Below, one piece after another: positions 42,653-43,105 of a stretch of 43,105 nucleotides of DNA. The stretch's first letter is position 1; each line of letters begins with the position of its first letter. The notes under the pieces were generated by a model. The model saw only the letters and a list, made by a program, of their open reading frames with translations, searched no databases and had not been told where the DNA came from. Origin of the DNA: an uncultured Clostridia bacterium (lineage in GTDB: Bacteria > Bacillota > Clostridia > Peptostreptococcales > Anaerovoracaceae). The stretch is from NCBI GenBank assembly GCA_944386095.1, contig CALWZU010000010.1, positions 1 through 43,105 on the forward strand. Reading direction: 5' to 3'. Position numbers and translations under genes: made by a program.

Positions 42653-43105
42653 CTAAAAGCCTCCCGATAAAACACCCTCCGCTACGTACCAGGTGAAAAA
42701 AGCGCTCGCCGCAAAAAGGATCTGGGACCATTCGCAGATAAAGCCCAGGGTATCTCCCGTCAGCCCTCCCAGAGTGCGTTCAAATTTTTTCCTTGCGGCG
42801 AAAGCGCCCCCAAGCGCAATCCCTCCGGCAAGCAAAAGCCCGGGCTCCATCAGAAGGATCACCAAAGGCACAACCGCCAAGGCCCAGAAAAGCTCTGTTT
42901 TCCCGACCCGGGTGATAAATCCGTAGCCCATCCCTTCTTTTCTGGCGCAGGGGGCCTTCCAGGAGACCATCCCCATCGCCCCCTTTCCCACCACCGGCAT
43001 GCACAGCTGCGCCGGGGGATGGTGCTTTCCCACCTCTCCCAAATAGACAACATAATCTAACAGCAGAAGAACCAGATCCACCACGCCAACGGTCTCGATA
43101 TGGCT
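42653..43105 (-). CDS. cobS: Adenosylcobinamide-GDP ribazoletransferase CobS, C-terminal part
   Basis: The frame is open to the window edge, giving the last 150 residues of cobalamin synthase, a polytopic membrane enzyme joining the lower ligand to adenosylcobinamide-GDP. Diagnostic are GVVDLVLLLLDYVVYL, the basic ARKEGMGYG turn (family APREGLG-like), and GGLTGDTLGFICEWSQI, which carries the conserved GD and E residues near the C-terminus. The N-terminal half, with the DGLADT-type motif, lies beyond the edge. Confidence 0.9.
   Translation of the reverse strand, partial: SHIETVGVVDLVLLLLDYVVYLGEVGKHHPPAQLCMPVVGKGAMGMVSWKAPCARKEGMGYGFITRVGKTELFWALAVVPLVILLMEPGLLLAGGIALGGAFAARKKFERTLGGLTGDTLGFICEWSQILFAASAFFTWYVAEGVLSGGF

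Overview
The window comes from a spore-forming, anaerobic Firmicute of the class Clostridia. The evidence is a cotJABC spore-coat operon, strong AGGAGG-type ribosome binding sites, dense tail-on-head operons, an FtsEX/PcsB-type division module, a csaB/tagA cell-wall cluster and an anaerobic-type dihydroorotate dehydrogenase (PyrD with PyrK). I cannot name the family or genus from sequence alone. Base composition looks balanced. Apart from cotJ, cls, a thioesterase, a formyltetrahydrofolate cyclo-ligase, gdhA and gpmI, almost everything is on the minus strand.

Layout. 1-1463: cotJABC (+), with the promoter and ribosome binding site of an outward-reading gene at the left edge. 1562-5948 (-): ACT protein, phenylacetate-CoA ligase, a trigger-factor-like lipoprotein foldase, and an idi/SmtB-type repressor pair. 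6089-8291 (+): cardiolipin synthase and hotdog thioesterase. 8710-20159 (-): ftsE-ftsX-PcsB-like activator, then recJ-ctpA-pyrC-pyrK-pyrD-pyrF-pyrE plus two flavodoxin-fold proteins. 20421-21056 (+): 5-formyl-THF cyclo-ligase. 21017-24168 (-): a protein with a degenerate P-loop, a PhnX-PhnW-like fusion, and a PrcB-like lipoprotein. 24514-30408 (-): split transketolase, then tagA/wecG-csaB-DUF5693. 30584-34608 (-): exported protein, MazF, NnrE/NnrD repair enzyme, MgtE. 34831-36174 (+): glutamate dehydrogenase. 36297-39883 (-): AddA and a small acidic protein. 40043-41581 (+): GpmI. 41721-43105 (-): histidine phosphatase, a small membrane protein and the 3' part of cobS.

The strongest lead is the 534-residue fusion at 21927-23531. 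Its N-terminal half is a phosphonoacetaldehyde-hydrolase-type HAD core without the cap domain that carries the catalytic lysine, and with the metal-binding GDT motif lost. Its C-terminal half keeps nearly all of the 2-aminoethylphosphonate transaminase pocket, but the Schiff-base lysine is valine (V358). Both active sites therefore look dead in one intact open frame, which suggests a repurposed pseudoenzyme. Other leads are a perfect palindrome wrapped around the mgtE -10 box, TTTTACAT repeats downstream of a strong promoter, overlapping divergent promoters between ftsE and the folate gene, MazF without an antitoxin, AddA without AddB, and a zinc-sensor-like repressor cotranscribed with idi.
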